The translations under genes were made by a program, and so were the position numbers. Positions 38,472 to 49,356 of a stretch of 64,000 nt of DNA are shown one piece after another. Numbering within the stretch: position 1 is the stretch's first letter; each line of letters opens with the position of its first letter. This DNA comes from Citrobacter sp. JGM124. Its GTDB lineage: Bacteria; Pseudomonadota; Gammaproteobacteria; Enterobacterales; Enterobacteriaceae. The stretch is from the NCBI RefSeq assembly GCF_018257795.1, contig NZ_JAERJD010000003.1:62001-126000 (forward strand), in the 5' to 3' direction. The notes beneath the pieces are model-generated. The model was not told the DNA's origin. It did no database searches and saw nothing but the letters and a program-made list of their open reading frames with translations.

Positions 38472-39167
38472 CTATTGCCCGTAATAGGCTTTTGCCCCGT
38501 GTTTACGGAGGTAGTGTTTATCGAGTAGTGTCTGCTGCATTGAAGGAAGCTCAGGGTTTAGCTGGCGGCAGAAGATCCCCATGTACGCAACTTCCTCCAT
38601 GACAATGGCATTATGCACGGCATCTTCGGCACTGACTCCCCAGGCGAAAGGCCCATGTGAATGGACTAAAACACCGGGTATTTGCATCGCATCCAGTCCA
38701 TTATCCTGAAACAGGCTGGCAATAAGTTCGCCGGTTTGCCACTCATATTCCCCGTTAATTTCATCGTCTGTCATTTTACGGGTACAAGGGATCGCCCCAT
38801 AAAAATAGTCCGCCTGGGTTGTCCCGGTCGCAGGTATGGATTGCCCGGCCTGGGCCCAAATAGTGGCATGGCGAGAATGGGTATGAACGATCCCCCCGAT
38901 ATGTGGAAAACGAAGGTACAACAAGCGATGGGTGGGTGTGTCTGAGGAGGGTTTATTGGTACCCTCGACGACCTTTCCTGTTTCAAGGCAGACCACTACC
39001 AGATCTTCAGCCTTCATCGTCTTATAGTCGACCCCAGAGGGTTTGATGATAAGCACCCCATGCTCGCGGTCAACAGCACTCACATTCCCCCATGTCAGAG
39101 TGACAAGATGGTGTCCAGGCAGCGCCTGGTTGGCTTCAAGAACCTGCTGTTTTAGGTGTTCAAGCAT
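38472..39167 (-). CDS. araD: L-ribulose-5-phosphate 4-epimerase
   Basis: This 231-residue class II aldolase-fold enzyme is the same length as E. coli AraD. It converts L-ribulose 5-phosphate to D-xylulose 5-phosphate, the last step of arabinose entry into the pentose phosphate pathway. Zinc ligands lie in [16 protein letters not shown] and [12 protein letters not shown]; the phosphate-binding SSDTPTH and the C-terminal [12 protein letters not shown] are also present. It is the third gene of araBAD, separated from araA by 167 bases that fold strongly. Confidence 0.96.
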   Translation of the reverse strand: MLEHLKQQVLEANQALPGHHLVTLTWGNVSAVDREHGVLIIKPSGVDYKTMKAEDLVVVCLETGKVVEGTNKPSSDTPTHRLLYLRFPHIGGIVHTHSRHATIWAQAGQSIPATGTTQADYFYGAIPCTRKMTDDEINGEYEWQTGELIASLFQDNGLDAMQIPGVLVHSHGPFAWGVSAEDAVHNAIVMEEVAYMGIFCRQLNPELPSMQQTLLDKHYLRKHGAKAYYGQ

Positions 39168-39223
39168 GATTTTCTCCGCAAGGTAAAACGAAGCCTCTCT
39201 CAGGGAGGAGCTTCAGTGTATGA

Positions 39224-39276
39224 ACAAAGAGAGAAATAACGGGAGTCTTCCTCTCTTTGTGGTAACTCTCGTTATT
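39224..39276. repeat. Interlocked inverted repeats between araA and araD
   Basis: Stem A is a perfect 10 bp (39224-39233 with 39251-39260, ACAAAGAGAG/CTCTCTTTGT). Stem B is 12 bp with one mismatch (39235-39246 with 39265-39276). The left arm of B lies in the loop of A and its right arm outside A, so the two stems form either a pseudoknot or alternative hairpins. This could affect araD expression or stability of the araBA transcript. Confidence 0.65.
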
Positions 39277-39334
39277 CCGTGCTGATCTCAGGTTGCCATC
39301 GCACTGTATCCCCTGTTTAACAGAGGATATTTGG

Positions 39335-40837
39335 CTAACGCTTAAAGCCGTAATAGATTTCATTCCAGCGCAGGGCATCTTTGAACTGAGGCAGGTGTGT
39401 CTCATTGTCAATGACGGCAATCTCAATATCGTGTAACTCAGCAAAGAGCCGCATGTCATCGAGGTTCAGTGACTGGCTGAAAACCGTGTGGTGTGCTCCA
39501 CCGGCCAGGATCCAGGCTTCAGAAGCTGTGGGTAGGTCAGGCTGTGCTTTCCACAGGGCATTTGCCACAGGCAGTCTCGGTAGCGCGTGCGGCATTTCTA
39601 CCGCATCGATACAGTTCACCAGCAGACGGAAGCGATCCCCCAGATCAATAAGACTGGCGTTCACTGCGGGCCCTGTTTTAGTTGCAAAAATCAGGCGGGC
39701 AGGATCGGCTTTACCGCCGATCCCCAGGAACTGTACATCCAGTAGTGGTTTCTCATCGGTGGCAATAGAGGGGCAGACTTCCAGCATATGGGAGCCCAGC
39801 ACAATATCGTTGCCGGTCTCAAAGTTATAGGTATAGTCCTCCATAAAAGAGGTGCCACCAGGCAGGCCGGTTGACATCACTTTCATGATGCGCAGCAATG
39901 CTGCTGTTTTCCAGTCACCTTCCCCGGCAAATCCATATCCTTTTTGCATAAGACGTTGTACTGCGAGGCCGGGGAGTTGTTTTAATCCATGCAGATCTTC
40001 AAAGGTCGTGGTAAACGCATGGAAGCCTCCCTCCCGCAGGAAACGCTCCATCCCCAATTCTATGCGGGCAGCATCCAGCACATTCTGGCGTTTATCCCCG
40101 TTAATCCGGGCGGCGGGAGTCAGGCGATAACAGGATTCATATTCATCAACCAGTGCATTAATTTCCCCCTCGCTGACAGCGTTCACCACCTGAACCAAGT
40201 CGCCCACGGCCCAAGTATTAACAGAAAAACCGAATTTAATCTGGGCGGCCACTTTGTCCCCGTCGGTGACGGCGACTTCTCGCATGTTATCCCCGAACCG
40301 CGCCACTTTCAGGTGACGTGTGTCCTGCACGGAAATAGCCTGACGCATCCATGCCCCTATACGTTGGTGAGCATGGTGATCCTGCCAGTGACCGGTTACC
40401 ACGCTGTGTTGCTGGCGCATTCTGGCACCAATAAAGCCAAACTCTCGCCCGCCATGGGCGGTCTGATTCAGGTTCATAAAATCCATATCAATGCTGTTCC
40501 AGGGAATTTGGGCATTGAACTGGGTATGAAACTGTAATAACGGCTTTGTCAGGATCGTCAGACCATTGATCCACATTTTCGCGGGAGAAAAGGTATGCAA
40601 CCAGACAATAAACCCAGCACATTTTTCATCGTGGCTGGCATCCCGGCAGATGGCGGTGATTTCATCAGGACGTGTACCCAGTGGCTTCAATACCAACTTG
40701 CAGGGTAAATTCGCTTCGGTATTCAGAGCGTTTACCACTTGCTGGGCATGCACATTAACCTGATGCAGTGTTTCCGGGCCATACAGATGCTGGCTACCAA
40801 TCACGAACCACACTTCATACTGATTAAAAATATTCAT
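39335..40837 (-). CDS. araA: L-arabinose isomerase
   Basis: This 500-residue enzyme matches E. coli AraA in length. It interconverts L-arabinose and L-ribulose using Mn2+ in the cytoplasm. Start region [20 protein letters not shown] and the catalytic acidic/His regions ([39 protein letters not shown]) are conserved. The ATG at 40837 was chosen over the open frame reaching 40963, which would overlap araB. It follows araB by 10 bases with a TAAGGAT-type ribosome binding site. Confidence 0.96.
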   Translation of the reverse strand: MNIFNQYEVWFVIGSQHLYGPETLHQVNVHAQQVVNALNTEANLPCKLVLKPLGTRPDEITAICRDASHDEKCAGFIVWLHTFSPAKMWINGLTILTKPLLQFHTQFNAQIPWNSIDMDFMNLNQTAHGGREFGFIGARMRQQHSVVTGHWQDHHAHQRIGAWMRQAISVQDTRHLKVARFGDNMREVAVTDGDKVAAQIKFGFSVNTWAVGDLVQVVNAVSEGEINALVDEYESCYRLTPAARINGDKRQNVLDAARIELGMERFLREGGFHAFTTTFEDLHGLKQLPGLAVQRLMQKGYGFAGEGDWKTAALLRIMKVMSTGLPGGTSFMEDYTYNFETGNDIVLGSHMLEVCPSIATDEKPLLDVQFLGIGGKADPARLIFATKTGPAVNASLIDLGDRFRLLVNCIDAVEMPHALPRLPVANALWKAQPDLPTASEAWILAGGAHHTVFSQSLNLDDMRLFAELHDIEIAVIDNETHLPQFKDALRWNEIYYGFKR

Positions 40838-40847
40838 GGTTTTATCC

Positions 40848-42557
40848 TTAAAGGGCAGACACGGCCTGATCGTCTGCGTTGGCAGAAAATGCAGGAAGTG
40901 AAGGGAGATAGTGTTGCTCGGCACTGACGGCCCATTGCTGGTAACGGCGATAGAGCCATTCAAAATGTTGGGCGCGCAGGGGATCCGGCTGCAGGGTTTG
41001 CTCGATTTGGCAGGCCATTACTTTCTGCGCCGCGGAAATATCGGCATACTTGCCAGCAGCAACCGCCGCAAATATCGCCGCACCCAGGGCACAACACTGA
41101 TCAGAGGCGGCTATCTGTACCGGGCGATTCAGAACGTCACAGCAGATTTGCATAATGGTGGGGGATTTTCGTGCAATACCCCCAAGCGTGATGACATTGG
41201 TGACGGGGATATCCTGCTCAGTGAAACACTCCATAATGGCTCTCGCCCCAAAGGCTGTCGCGGCAATGAGTCCCCCGAAGAGTGCTGGCGCATCGGTTGC
41301 GAGGGTTAAATCGGTAATCACGCCTTTCAGACGCTGATTAGCATTGGGGGTGCGGCGCCCGTTAAACCAGTCGAGCACTACAGGTAAATTATCCAGCGAA
41401 GGATTTTTTGCCCAGGCTTCAGTCAAGGCAGGCAGTAAGTTTTTTTTACTGAGGTTGATCTGTTCAGTGAGTTCTGGATGCTGAAGTCGTAGTTGATCCA
41501 GTGGCCAGCAAAGTATATGGCTAAACCAGGCATAAATATCACCAAAGGCTGACTGACCCGCCTCCAGTCCGATGAACTCGGGGATAACACTGCCATCCAC
41601 TTGTCCACAAATCCCTTTGATTGCCCGATCACCGACGGTGAGCGGATCCGCAATCAGAATGTCACAGGTTGATGTGCCGATAACCTTCACCAGAGTATTT
41701 GGCTGTGCACCGGCCCCTACGGCACCCATATGGCAATCAAAGGCACCACCAGAAATAATCACATTCTCAGGCAGCCCTAAACGTGTTGCCCATTCTGAAC
41801 TCAGGTGACCCACAGGAATATCCGCAGTCCAGGTGTCAGTGAAGAGTGGGTAGCTGAGATGTTGGTTAATTAAGGGGTCAAGATCATCAAAGAAAGAGGC
41901 TGGGGGTAATCCACCCCAGCTTTCATGCCATAAGCTTTTATGCCCGGCACTACAGCGCCCACGGCGAATATCTTGGGGCCGGGTTGTGCCGGAAAGCAGG
42001 GCGGGGATCCAGTCACAGAGTTCAATCCATGACGCGGTGGCTTCTGCAACACGGGCATCTGTGCGAGTAATATGTAAAATTTTTGCCCAGAACCACTCAC
42101 TGGAATAGATCCCCCCAATATAACGAGAGTAATCCGTCTTATCTGGCTGGTGGCACAGGCGGGTTATCTCCTCTGCTTCCTCGACCGAAGTATGGTCTTT
42201 CCATAAGACAAACATCGCATTCGGGTTATCAATGAATTCTGGATTAAGGGCCAGCACATTACCGTTTTTATCTACCGGCGCGGGTGTTGACCCTGTACTG
42301 TCCACACCAATGCCGCAAATGGTGGCTCGCTGTTCGTTAGAAAGGGATAACAGTACTGAAACCAGAGCGCGTTCCATGGACTCAATATAGTCCAGGGGAT
42401 GATGGCGAAATTGGTTATTAACAGCATCACAGTAGCGTCCTTCTTTCCAGCGGGGATACCACTCCACACTGGCAGCCAGTTCAGTACCATTTTGGCAATC
42501 AACGGCTAATGCCCTTACAGAATCACTGCCAAAATCGAGACCCAGCGCAATTGACAT
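40848..42557 (-). CDS. araB: L-ribulokinase
   Basis: This 569-residue FGGY-family kinase phosphorylates L-ribulose to L-ribulose 5-phosphate with ATP. The N-terminal [16 protein letters not shown] is the phosphate-1 motif; [17 protein letters not shown] and [23 protein letters not shown] are the FGGY C-terminal and adenosine-binding regions. E. coli AraB has 566 residues. It is the first gene of araBAD, transcribed from the divergent araC/araB control region. Confidence 0.96.
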   Translation of the reverse strand: MSIALGLDFGSDSVRALAVDCQNGTELAASVEWYPRWKEGRYCDAVNNQFRHHPLDYIESMERALVSVLLSLSNEQRATICGIGVDSTGSTPAPVDKNGNVLALNPEFIDNPNAMFVLWKDHTSVEEAEEITRLCHQPDKTDYSRYIGGIYSSEWFWAKILHITRTDARVAEATASWIELCDWIPALLSGTTRPQDIRRGRCSAGHKSLWHESWGGLPPASFFDDLDPLINQHLSYPLFTDTWTADIPVGHLSSEWATRLGLPENVIISGGAFDCHMGAVGAGAQPNTLVKVIGTSTCDILIADPLTVGDRAIKGICGQVDGSVIPEFIGLEAGQSAFGDIYAWFSHILCWPLDQLRLQHPELTEQINLSKKNLLPALTEAWAKNPSLDNLPVVLDWFNGRRTPNANQRLKGVITDLTLATDAPALFGGLIAATAFGARAIMECFTEQDIPVTNVITLGGIARKSPTIMQICCDVLNRPVQIAASDQCCALGAAIFAAVAAGKYADISAAQKVMACQIEQTLQPDPLRAQHFEWLYRRYQQWAVSAEQHYLPSLPAFSANADDQAVSAL

Positions 42558-42893
42558 GTTTATACTCCAGCACAGTAAACAGACATGTCATGACAGTAAG
42601 TTTTGTAGCTAAAAAGAGTCAGGCGTGATCCGCTGAACTTATGGATGAAATTGCTGTTAATAAAGAAACTGTGATGTTGTGCAAATATTCGATATGGATT
42701 TATTCGCCGATAATATAGTAAAACTAATTATCCTTTCACAGTGTCGTTATATTCGTGATGAAGCACCGTAATAGATGAATCACGGTATTATGGTGAAATA
42801 AAGGTGTTTCTGATTTTTTATTGTATCCCGCAGCAGTGCACAAAGTGGATATGGACAAATTGTTTCTATTTCTCTTCAAGAGCGAACCCTAAT
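42558..42893. promoter_or_regulatory. araB/araC divergent control region
   Basis: The layout matches the E. coli ara control region. TATGGATGAAATTGCTG at 42640-42656 corresponds to AraC half-site I1, adjacent to the araB promoter. TGTGATGTTGTGCAAA at 42670-42685 aligns with the E. coli CRP site, which shares the GTGCAAATA part. TATGGATTTATTCGCCG at 42693-42709 sits where operator O1 lies. Orientation relative to araB is the same as in E. coli. Arabinose-induced, catabolite-controlled expression is therefore likely; assignments rest on alignment by eye. Confidence 0.8.
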
Positions 42894-43754
42894 ATGGCTG
42901 AGATACAGAACGACCCTTTATTACCGGGCTACTCATTTAATGCCCATCTCGTTGCCGGATTAACACCAATAGAAGCGGACGGACCACTGGATTTTTTTAT
43001 TGATCGTCCCCTCGGAATGAAAGGATATATTCTTAATCTCACCATTCGTGGGGAAGGTATTATTAATAACCAGGATCAGAGTTTTATCTGTAAGCCAGGA
43101 GATATCTTGTTGTTCCCGCCTGGAGAGATTCATCACTATGGGCGAGTGCCACAAAGTAAAGAGTGGTATCACCAATGGGTCTATTTTCGTCCCCGGGCCT
43201 ATTGGCAGGAGTGGTTAAACTGGGATCTTATCTTTGCCCAGACAGGATTTTATCGCCCTGAAGAACAGCGAATAGATGATTTTTTCCATTTTTTTCAGCA
43301 GATTATTGATGCAGGCCAGGCGAAAGGACGCTATGCCGAGTTACTGGCGATTAACCTGCTTGAACAGTTATTGTTACGTCGTATGGAGATGTTAAATGCC
43401 ACCCTGCATCCTCCGATGGATAGCCGTGTGCGGGATGCCTGCCATTATATTAGTGAGCACCTGGCAGACAGTGATTTTGACATCGGCCGTGTGGCCCAGC
43501 ATGTCTGCCTTTCTGCATCGCGTCTTTCTCATCTTTTTCGCCAGCAGCTGGGGGTCAGTATTCTTAGCTGGCGTGAAGATCAGCGTATCAGTCAGGCAAA
43601 ATTGCTACTTAGCACTACACGTATGCCCATTGCCAGTGTTGGAAGGAATGTGGGTTTTGAAGATCAGCTCTATTTTTCCCGGGTGTTTAAAAAGTCTACT
43701 GGGGCCAGTCCCAGTGAATTCCGTGCGGGGAATGAATCTTCCTGTGGTGCGTAG
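42894..43754 (+). CDS. araC: AraC, arabinose-responsive regulator
   Basis: This 286-residue dual regulator has an N-terminal arm and cupin domain that bind arabinose ([35 protein letters not shown]), a linker, then two helix-turn-helix units ([47 protein letters not shown]). It loops and represses without arabinose and activates araBAD and araFGH with it. The ATG at 42894 reproduces the E. coli N-terminus; the longer frame from 42804 would add 30 non-conserved residues. It is divergent from araB and upstream of araFGH. Confidence 0.96.
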   Translation: MAEIQNDPLLPGYSFNAHLVAGLTPIEADGPLDFFIDRPLGMKGYILNLTIRGEGIINNQDQSFICKPGDILLFPPGEIHHYGRVPQSKEWYHQWVYFRPRAYWQEWLNWDLIFAQTGFYRPEEQRIDDFFHFFQQIIDAGQAKGRYAELLAINLLEQLLLRRMEMLNATLHPPMDSRVRDACHYISEHLADSDFDIGRVAQHVCLSASRLSHLFRQQLGVSILSWREDQRISQAKLLLSTTRMPIASVGRNVGFEDQLYFSRVFKKSTGASPSEFRAGNESSCGA

Positions 43755-44263
43755 TGATGCGAGCTGTGTTCGGGCTACAGTGACACTGGCAGCCCTTACT
43801 CACCAGGCATTCTCTCTGAACAGGCCTGTGGGTTGCAAAAATTATTGCATCAAATTTCAATGTTAAAAAATAGCCCCACGTTTATACCCATATATAAAAT
43901 AAGGAATAAAGGGGTTATCAATCAGAGATCATGTTATTTTTTTCAGGATATAACTCATCTTTTTTTGATATTTTTATTTTCTGAGTTGAATTTATAGCCC
44001 GCGACGTGTTGAAACTGCTGGTCATATGGACTATTCAATCAGGACGTAACTTATTTATCAATTATTAATATTTTTTTTATGGCAATAATCGCTGAATTCA
44101 TGCACTGAATTACTGTATTTCATCCATGTGACTTTGCTCAAATATGGACGAATAATTTTCCGTTAAAACTATCTCCAGCACATGTACTTATTGTCATAAG
44201 TGCTAACGTATTGTTTTGAATCGAACTTACTTTAAGACATCTAAAAATAAGCTGGAGCATGCC
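43755..44263. promoter_or_regulatory. araC-araF spacer with AraC and CRP-like sites
   Basis: Within these 509 bases, ACTGTATTTCATCCATG (44112-44128) carries the ATCCAT half of the AraC consensus, TGTGACTTTGCTCAAA (44127-44142) resembles a CRP site, and TATGGACGAATAATTTT (44143-44159) is an AraC-like half-site in the opposite orientation. They lie 105-150 bases before araF. The left 330 bases are AT-rich with no clear feature. Confidence 0.55.
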
Positions 44264-45253
44264 ATGCACAAATTTACTAAAGCGCTGGCGGTTATTGGCC
44301 TGACCGCTGTTATGTCACAATCCGCTATTGCAGAAACGATGAAGCTCGGTTTTTTGGTCAAACAACCGGAGGAACCTTGGTTCCAGACTGAATGGAAATT
44401 TGCCGATAAAGCAGGGAAAGATCTTGGATTTGAAGTGATTAAAATAGCGGTGCCTGATGGAGAAAAAACACTCAATGCGATCGATAGCCTGGCAGCAAGT
44501 GGTGCAAAAGGTTTTGTAATTTGTACACCTGACCCCAAACTCGGTTCCGCCATTTTTGCTAAAGCCAATAGTTATGGCATGAAAGTCATCGCCGTAGACG
44601 ATCAATTTGTTACAGCCAAAGGCAAACCGATGGACACGGTGCCATTAGTGATGATGGCAGCCACGAAAATAGGTGAGCGTCAGGGGCTGGAATTGTATAA
44701 AGAGATGCAAAAACGTGGCTGGGATGTGAAAGACACCGCCGTCATGGCGATCACCGCAGATGAGCTGGATACTGCCAGGCGTCGTACATCAGGTGCGATG
44801 GATGCATTGAAAACTGCAGGATTCCCGGAAAAACAGATCTATAAAGTCCCTACCAAATCAAATGATATCCCCGGAGCGTTCGATGCCGCCAACTCGATGC
44901 TGGTGCAGCACCCTGAGGTGAAACACTGGCTGATTGTGGGCATGAATGATAACACGGTGCTGGGCGGTGTTCGCGCGACAGAAGGCCAGGGATTTAAGGC
45001 ACCTGATGTTGTCGGGATTGGCATTAATGGTGTGGATGCGGTAAGTGAGCTTTCTAAAGGTCAGGCTACCGGTTTCTACGGTTCTCTGCTGCCAAGCCCG
45101 GATGTACATGGTTATAAAAGCAGTGAAATGCTCTATGACTGGGTAACAAAAGGAGTCGAACCGCCGAAATTCACCGAAGTGACAGACGTGGTATTGATAA
45201 CCCGGGACAACTTTAAAGAAGAGCTGGCGAAGAAAGGGCTGGGTGGTAAGTAG
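44264..45253 (+). CDS. araF: L-arabinose-binding periplasmic protein
   Basis: This 329-residue protein is identical in length to E. coli AraF. The signal peptide is [23 protein letters not shown]. The mature protein is a two-lobed Peripla_BP_1/4 binding protein with [19 protein letters not shown] and [19 protein letters not shown]. It delivers L-arabinose to AraGH. The ATG at 44264 follows TGGAG. A strong stem-loop lies between it and araG, probably to keep binding-protein mRNA in excess. Confidence 0.96.
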   Translation: MHKFTKALAVIGLTAVMSQSAIAETMKLGFLVKQPEEPWFQTEWKFADKAGKDLGFEVIKIAVPDGEKTLNAIDSLAASGAKGFVICTPDPKLGSAIFAKANSYGMKVIAVDDQFVTAKGKPMDTVPLVMMAATKIGERQGLELYKEMQKRGWDVKDTAVMAITADELDTARRRTSGAMDALKTAGFPEKQIYKVPTKSNDIPGAFDAANSMLVQHPEVKHWLIVGMNDNTVLGGVRATEGQGFKAPDVVGIGINGVDAVSELSKGQATGFYGSLLPSPDVHGYKSSEMLYDWVTKGVEPPKFTEVTDVVLITRDNFKEELAKKGLGGK

Positions 45254-45274
45254 GGTTCAGATTAACGGTTGGGC

Positions 45275-45298
45275 CGGCGGGGGGGTGAATCCCCGCCG
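45275..45298 (+). repeat. Stem-loop between araF and araG
   Basis: CGGCGGGG (45275-45282) pairs exactly with CCCCGCCG (45291-45298). There is no T-tract, so it is more likely an mRNA-stabilising or attenuating hairpin than a full terminator. Confidence 0.7.
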
Positions 45299-45320
45299 AT
45301 GGCTTAAATTTGGAGGCATT

Positions 45321-46844
45321 ATGCAACAGCAATCCCCCCACACACCGTATCTTTCATTTCGCGGTATTGGCAAAACTTTCCCGGGCGTAAAAGCATTGCA
45401 GGATATTAGTTTTGACTGCTATGCCGGGCAAATCCATGCCCTGATGGGTGAAAACGGTGCTGGGAAATCTACCCTGCTAAAAATTCTTAGTGGCAACTAC
45501 TCGCCCACACAGGGCTCCCTCATTCTGCGTGGGGAAGAGGTAACATTTGCTGATACGCCCGCAGCACTTAACGCTGGTGTGGCGATTATTTATCAGGAAT
45601 TGCATTTGATCCCTGAAATGACGGTGGCTGAAAATATCTACCTTGGGCAGATTCCGCACAAGGGCGGGGTAGTTAATCACTCTGTGCTGAATGATGAGGC
45701 TCGTTTACAGCTTGAACATTTAGGGCTAGACATTGATCCAGAAACGCCCCTCAAGTACCTGTCCATTGGCCAGTGGCAGATGGTGGAAATTGCGAAAGCT
45801 CTGGCGCGTAATGCGAAGGTCATCGCATTCGATGAGCCCACCAGTTCACTGTCGCGGCGGGAAATTGACAATCTTTTCCGTGTGATTCGTGAGCTGCGTA
45901 GCGAAGGGCGCGTCATTATTTATGTCTCACACCGTATGGAGGAAATTTTTGCCCTCAGTGATGCTATTACGGTGTTCAAAGACGGGCGCTATGTAAAAAC
46001 ATTCGACAATATGGAACAGGTCGATCATGACCGGCTGGTACAGGCAATGGTGGGGCGTGATATAGGGGATATCTATGGCTGGCAACCACGGGAACAGGGT
46101 GCTGAACGTCTGAGACTCGAAAATGTAAAAGCGCCAGGGGTACGTACTCCCATCTCACTCAGTGTCAGAAGTGGTGAAATAGTCGGCTTGTTTGGTTTAG
46201 TGGGCGCCGGAAGAAGCGAATTAATGAAAGGGCTATTTGGCGGCACACGTATTACAGGAGGGAAAGTTTATATTGATGGCCGCATCGTCAATATTACCAA
46301 ACCGGCAGATTCCATCCATGCAGGAATGATGCTATGCCCGGAAGATCGCAAAGCGGACGGCATTATTCCCGTCCATTCAGTACGCGACAATATCAATATC
46401 AGCGCCAGGAGAAAGTCTATCCTCGCGGGGTTCTGCATTAATAACCAATGGGAAACGGATAATGCAGATAAACATATACGGGCACTGAATATTAAAACTC
46501 CCTCAGCGGAACAGTTGATCATGAATTTATCCGGGGGAAATCAGCAAAAAGCGATTTTAGGCCGCTGGTTGTCGGAGGAGATGAAAGTCATTTTACTGGA
46601 TGAGCCTACCCGGGGGATTGATGTTGGGGCTAAACACGAGATTTATAACGTTATTTACGAACTGGCGAAGCAGGGTATTGCGGTGTTATTTGCCTCAAGC
46701 GATCTGCCTGAAGTCCTCGGCCTTGCAGACCGTATTATTGTCATGCGTGAAGGGGAAATAGCCGGTGAATTGTTACATTCCCAGGGTACCGAGCAGCAGG
46801 CTCTGAGCCTTGCGATGCCGAAAAAAAGTGAGCCAGTAGTATGA
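45321..46844 (+). CDS. araG: L-arabinose ABC transporter ATPase AraG
   Basis: This 507-residue double ABC ATPase of the sugar class has, in half 1, Walker [10 protein letters not shown], signature [16 protein letters not shown] and [11 protein letters not shown]. Half 2 has the degenerate Walker [11 protein letters not shown] typical of this class, then [16 protein letters not shown] and [16 protein letters not shown]. It energises arabinose import with AraH. The ATG at 45321 follows TTTGGAGG; a frame from 45243 would extend back into araF. It overlaps the araH upstream ATG. Confidence 0.95.
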   Translation: MQQQSPHTPYLSFRGIGKTFPGVKALQDISFDCYAGQIHALMGENGAGKSTLLKILSGNYSPTQGSLILRGEEVTFADTPAALNAGVAIIYQELHLIPEMTVAENIYLGQIPHKGGVVNHSVLNDEARLQLEHLGLDIDPETPLKYLSIGQWQMVEIAKALARNAKVIAFDEPTSSLSRREIDNLFRVIRELRSEGRVIIYVSHRMEEIFALSDAITVFKDGRYVKTFDNMEQVDHDRLVQAMVGRDIGDIYGWQPREQGAERLRLENVKAPGVRTPISLSVRSGEIVGLFGLVGAGRSELMKGLFGGTRITGGKVYIDGRIVNITKPADSIHAGMMLCPEDRKADGIIPVHSVRDNINISARRKSILAGFCINNQWETDNADKHIRALNIKTPSAEQLIMNLSGGNQQKAILGRWLSEEMKVILLDEPTRGIDVGAKHEIYNVIYELAKQGIAVLFASSDLPEVLGLADRIIVMREGEIAGELLHSQGTEQQALSLAMPKKSEPVV

Positions 46845-46858
46845 TTAAGGAGCAGAAA

Positions 46859-47839
46859 ATGTCTACATTATCGACCTCGGTTAGCCGTAAATCCGTCTTC
46901 AGCTTCAGCCGTATCTGGGATAACTACGGTATGCTGGTCGTCTTTGCCGTATTGTTTATTGTTTGCGCAATTTTTGTGCCTAATTTTGCCTCCTTTGTGA
47001 ATATCAAAGGGCTCGGTCTGGCTGTTTCTATGTCGGGAATGGTGGCATGTGGCATGTTATTTTGCCTGGCATCAGGAGATTTTGACCTCTCTGTTGCCTC
47101 CGTTATCGCTTGTGCAGGTGTGACCACTGCGGTGGTTATCAATATGACAGAAAGCTTGTGGATTGGTATATCCGCAGGACTATTGCTGGGCATGTTGAGT
47201 GGGCTTGTGAATGGTTTTGTGATTGCACGTTTAAAAATTAATGCGTTAATTACCACACTGGCGACGATGCAAATCGTGCGTGGATTGGCTTATATCATCT
47301 CTGATGGCAAAGCTGTAGGGATTGAAGACGAACGTTTTTTTGCCCTGGGCTATGCTAACTGGCTAGGGCTACCTGCTCCCATTTGGTTGACGGTTGCCTG
47401 CCTGATAGTCTTCGGTTTCTTGCTGAATAAAACGACCTTTGGTCGTAATACCTTAGCCATTGGTGGTAATGAAGAAGCCGCCAGACTGGCGGGTGTCCCG
47501 GTGGTACGCACCAAAATTATCATTTTTGTTCTGTCCGGGCTGGTTGCGGCAGCTGCAGGGATCATTCTTGCCTCGCGCATGACCAGTGGGCAGCCAATGA
47601 CCTCTATTGGTTATGAGCTGATTGTGATTTCTGCCTGTGTGCTGGGGGGCGTGTCACTAAAAGGTGGGATTGGCAAAATATCCTATGTTGTTGCCGGGGT
47701 ACTTATTCTTGGCACGGTTGAAAATGCAATGAACTTGCTCAATATTTCACCTTTTTCCCAGTATGTTGTACGTGGCTTGATCCTCCTTGCTGCGGTTATT
47801 TTTGACAGGTACAAGCAGAAAGCAAAACAGGCCATTTAG
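46859..47839 (+). CDS. araH: L-arabinose ABC transporter permease AraH
   Basis: This 326-residue inner-membrane permease of the BPD_transp_2 family compares with 328 residues for E. coli AraH. Marks include GMVACGMLFCLASGDFDLSVASV, NALITTLATMQIVRGLAYI, and GGVSLKGGIGKISYVVAGVLILGTVENAMNLL. The ATG at 46859 follows AAGGAG; an ATG at 46841 overlapping the araG stop (ATGA) is in frame and could be used instead. It is the last gene of araFGH. Confidence 0.94.
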   Translation: MSTLSTSVSRKSVFSFSRIWDNYGMLVVFAVLFIVCAIFVPNFASFVNIKGLGLAVSMSGMVACGMLFCLASGDFDLSVASVIACAGVTTAVVINMTESLWIGISAGLLLGMLSGLVNGFVIARLKINALITTLATMQIVRGLAYIISDGKAVGIEDERFFALGYANWLGLPAPIWLTVACLIVFGFLLNKTTFGRNTLAIGGNEEAARLAGVPVVRTKIIIFVLSGLVAAAAGIILASRMTSGQPMTSIGYELIVISACVLGGVSLKGGIGKISYVVAGVLILGTVENAMNLLNISPFSQYVVRGLILLAAVIFDRYKQKAKQAI

Positions 47840-48350
47840 CGCGTATTTCAGCAAAGTGACTTTAGTTCCAGGTCATTATTGCTCAGGCTTCACCCAATAG
47901 GTTCATGCACTCTGTACCCGCCCCGGTTTTTTCTTACGGCGTATGACGTGATTAGCTGGGAGGATAGGGTAAAAATAGAGGCCTTTATCATATGATGAAT
48001 GAATTTCTCTGGCGAAGAATAATGTTATTAAATATTCATGCGTTTGATGTTTAATTATCATTTGATCAGTAACTGACAGCCATAATATACCTTTGATAAT
48101 GTTTTTAATTAGCAGAAAGGGTTTGAATGAAATATCAGTGTATATGAACAATGATACATGATGACATGATAATCCATATAAATAGTCATTTTTTGATTTT
48201 GTTAGCCGACAAGTTAATAGTTTCTTATTTAATTGTTATTAACTTTTCTGATTTGTGACACAACGCAATCAGTTAGTTTGTTTTATTGTTTACATTTTAT
48301 TCGTCAAATACGCATGAGCCAATATTAATCATCTTTAATGAGGATTTATT
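47840..48350. promoter_or_regulatory. ytfQ upstream region with an AraC-like half-site
   Basis: TGACATGATAATCCATA at 48162-48178 matches the E. coli araI1 sequence at 12 of 17 positions, including the whole ATCCATA block, in the orientation expected for a plus-strand promoter. TAGTCATTTTTTGATTT follows with its CAT core 22 bases further on, close to the 21-base spacing of I1-I2. This suggests AraC control of ytfQRT-yjfF. The rest of the 511 bases is AT-rich with no gene or clear terminator. Confidence 0.5.
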
Positions 48351-49307
48351 ATGTGGAAACGCCTGATGTTAGTTACTGCAGTATCCGGAGCAATGTCATC
48401 TATGGTTATCGCCGCGCCATTTACTGTAGGGTTCTCTCAAGTAGGATCTGAATCCGGATGGCGAGCCGCCGAGACCAGTGTTGCGAAAAGCGAGGCTCAG
48501 AAACGGGGAATTACGTTAAAAATTGCAGATGCGCAACAGAAACAAGAGAATCAGATCAAAGCGGTACGCTCTTTTATCGCCCAGGGCGTTGATGCCATTT
48601 TCATTGCACCTATTGTGGCAACGGGCTGGGATCCGGTGTTAAAAGAGGCAAAAGATGCTGAAATTCCTGTATTTCTGCTCGATCGTTCAATTGATGTGAA
48701 AGATCCGTCGCTTTATATGACCACCGTCCGGGCTGATAATGAGCTGGAAGGCAAGCTGATCGGTGAATGGCTGATAAAAACAATGGATGGTAAGCCCTGT
48801 AATGTGGTTGAACTACAAGGAACTGTAGGGGCAAGTGTCGCGATTGATCGTAAAAAAGGCTTCGCGAATGCTATTGCCAACGCACCTAATATTAAAATCA
48901 TTCGCTCTCAGTCCGGTGACTTTACTCGCAGTAAAGGGAAAGAGGTCATGGAAAGCTTTATTAAAGCTGAAAATAATGGCAAGAATATCTGCATGGTCTA
49001 CGCACATAATGACGATATGGCTATAGGGGCTATTCAGGCTATCAAGGAAGCAGGTTTAAAACCTGGAGTAGATATTCTTACCGGTTCAATTGACGGTGTT
49101 CCTGATATTTATAAAGCAATGTTAGACAAAGAAGCAAATGTCAGTGTTGAATTAACACCTAATATGGCTGGTCCTGCTTTTGATGCCCTTGTGGAATTTA
49201 AAGATAAAAACGTCACACCTGAAAAACTCATCATTACAGAATCAAATCTCCATTTACCTGATACCGCTACAGAAGAATTAAAGAAAAAGAAGAATATGGG
49301 GTATTAA
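48351..49307 (+). CDS. ytfQ: YtfQ, furanose-sugar-binding periplasmic protein
   Basis: This 318-residue binding protein has the signal peptide MWKRLMLVTAVSGAMSSMVIA. The mature sequence (FTVGFSQVGSESGWRAAETS; FIAPIVATGWDPVLKEAK; VELQGTVGASVAIDRKKGF) matches E. coli YtfQ (GafA), which binds galactofuranose. Related systems in other bacteria serve arabinofuranose. AGGA precedes the ATG. Its position directly after araFGH, with an AraC-like site upstream, makes L-arabinofuranose a plausible ligand here. Confidence 0.92.
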   Translation: MWKRLMLVTAVSGAMSSMVIAAPFTVGFSQVGSESGWRAAETSVAKSEAQKRGITLKIADAQQKQENQIKAVRSFIAQGVDAIFIAPIVATGWDPVLKEAKDAEIPVFLLDRSIDVKDPSLYMTTVRADNELEGKLIGEWLIKTMDGKPCNVVELQGTVGASVAIDRKKGFANAIANAPNIKIIRSQSGDFTRSKGKEVMESFIKAENNGKNICMVYAHNDDMAIGAIQAIKEAGLKPGVDILTGSIDGVPDIYKAMLDKEANVSVELTPNMAGPAFDALVEFKDKNVTPEKLIITESNLHLPDTATEELKKKKNMGY

Positions 49308-49313
49308 ATACGT

Positions 49314-49341
49314 AGCCCTCTCCTGAGGAGGGGGCTTTCTG
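49314..49341 (+). repeat. Stem-loop between ytfQ and ytfR
   Basis: AGCCCTCTCC (49314-49323) pairs with GGAGGGGGCT (49327-49336), with one G-U pair, around TGA, followed by TTTC. It mirrors the araF-araG hairpin. It may be a partial terminator giving more binding protein than transporter. Confidence 0.65.
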
Positions 49342-49356
49342 TAGAGAGGAAATAAC

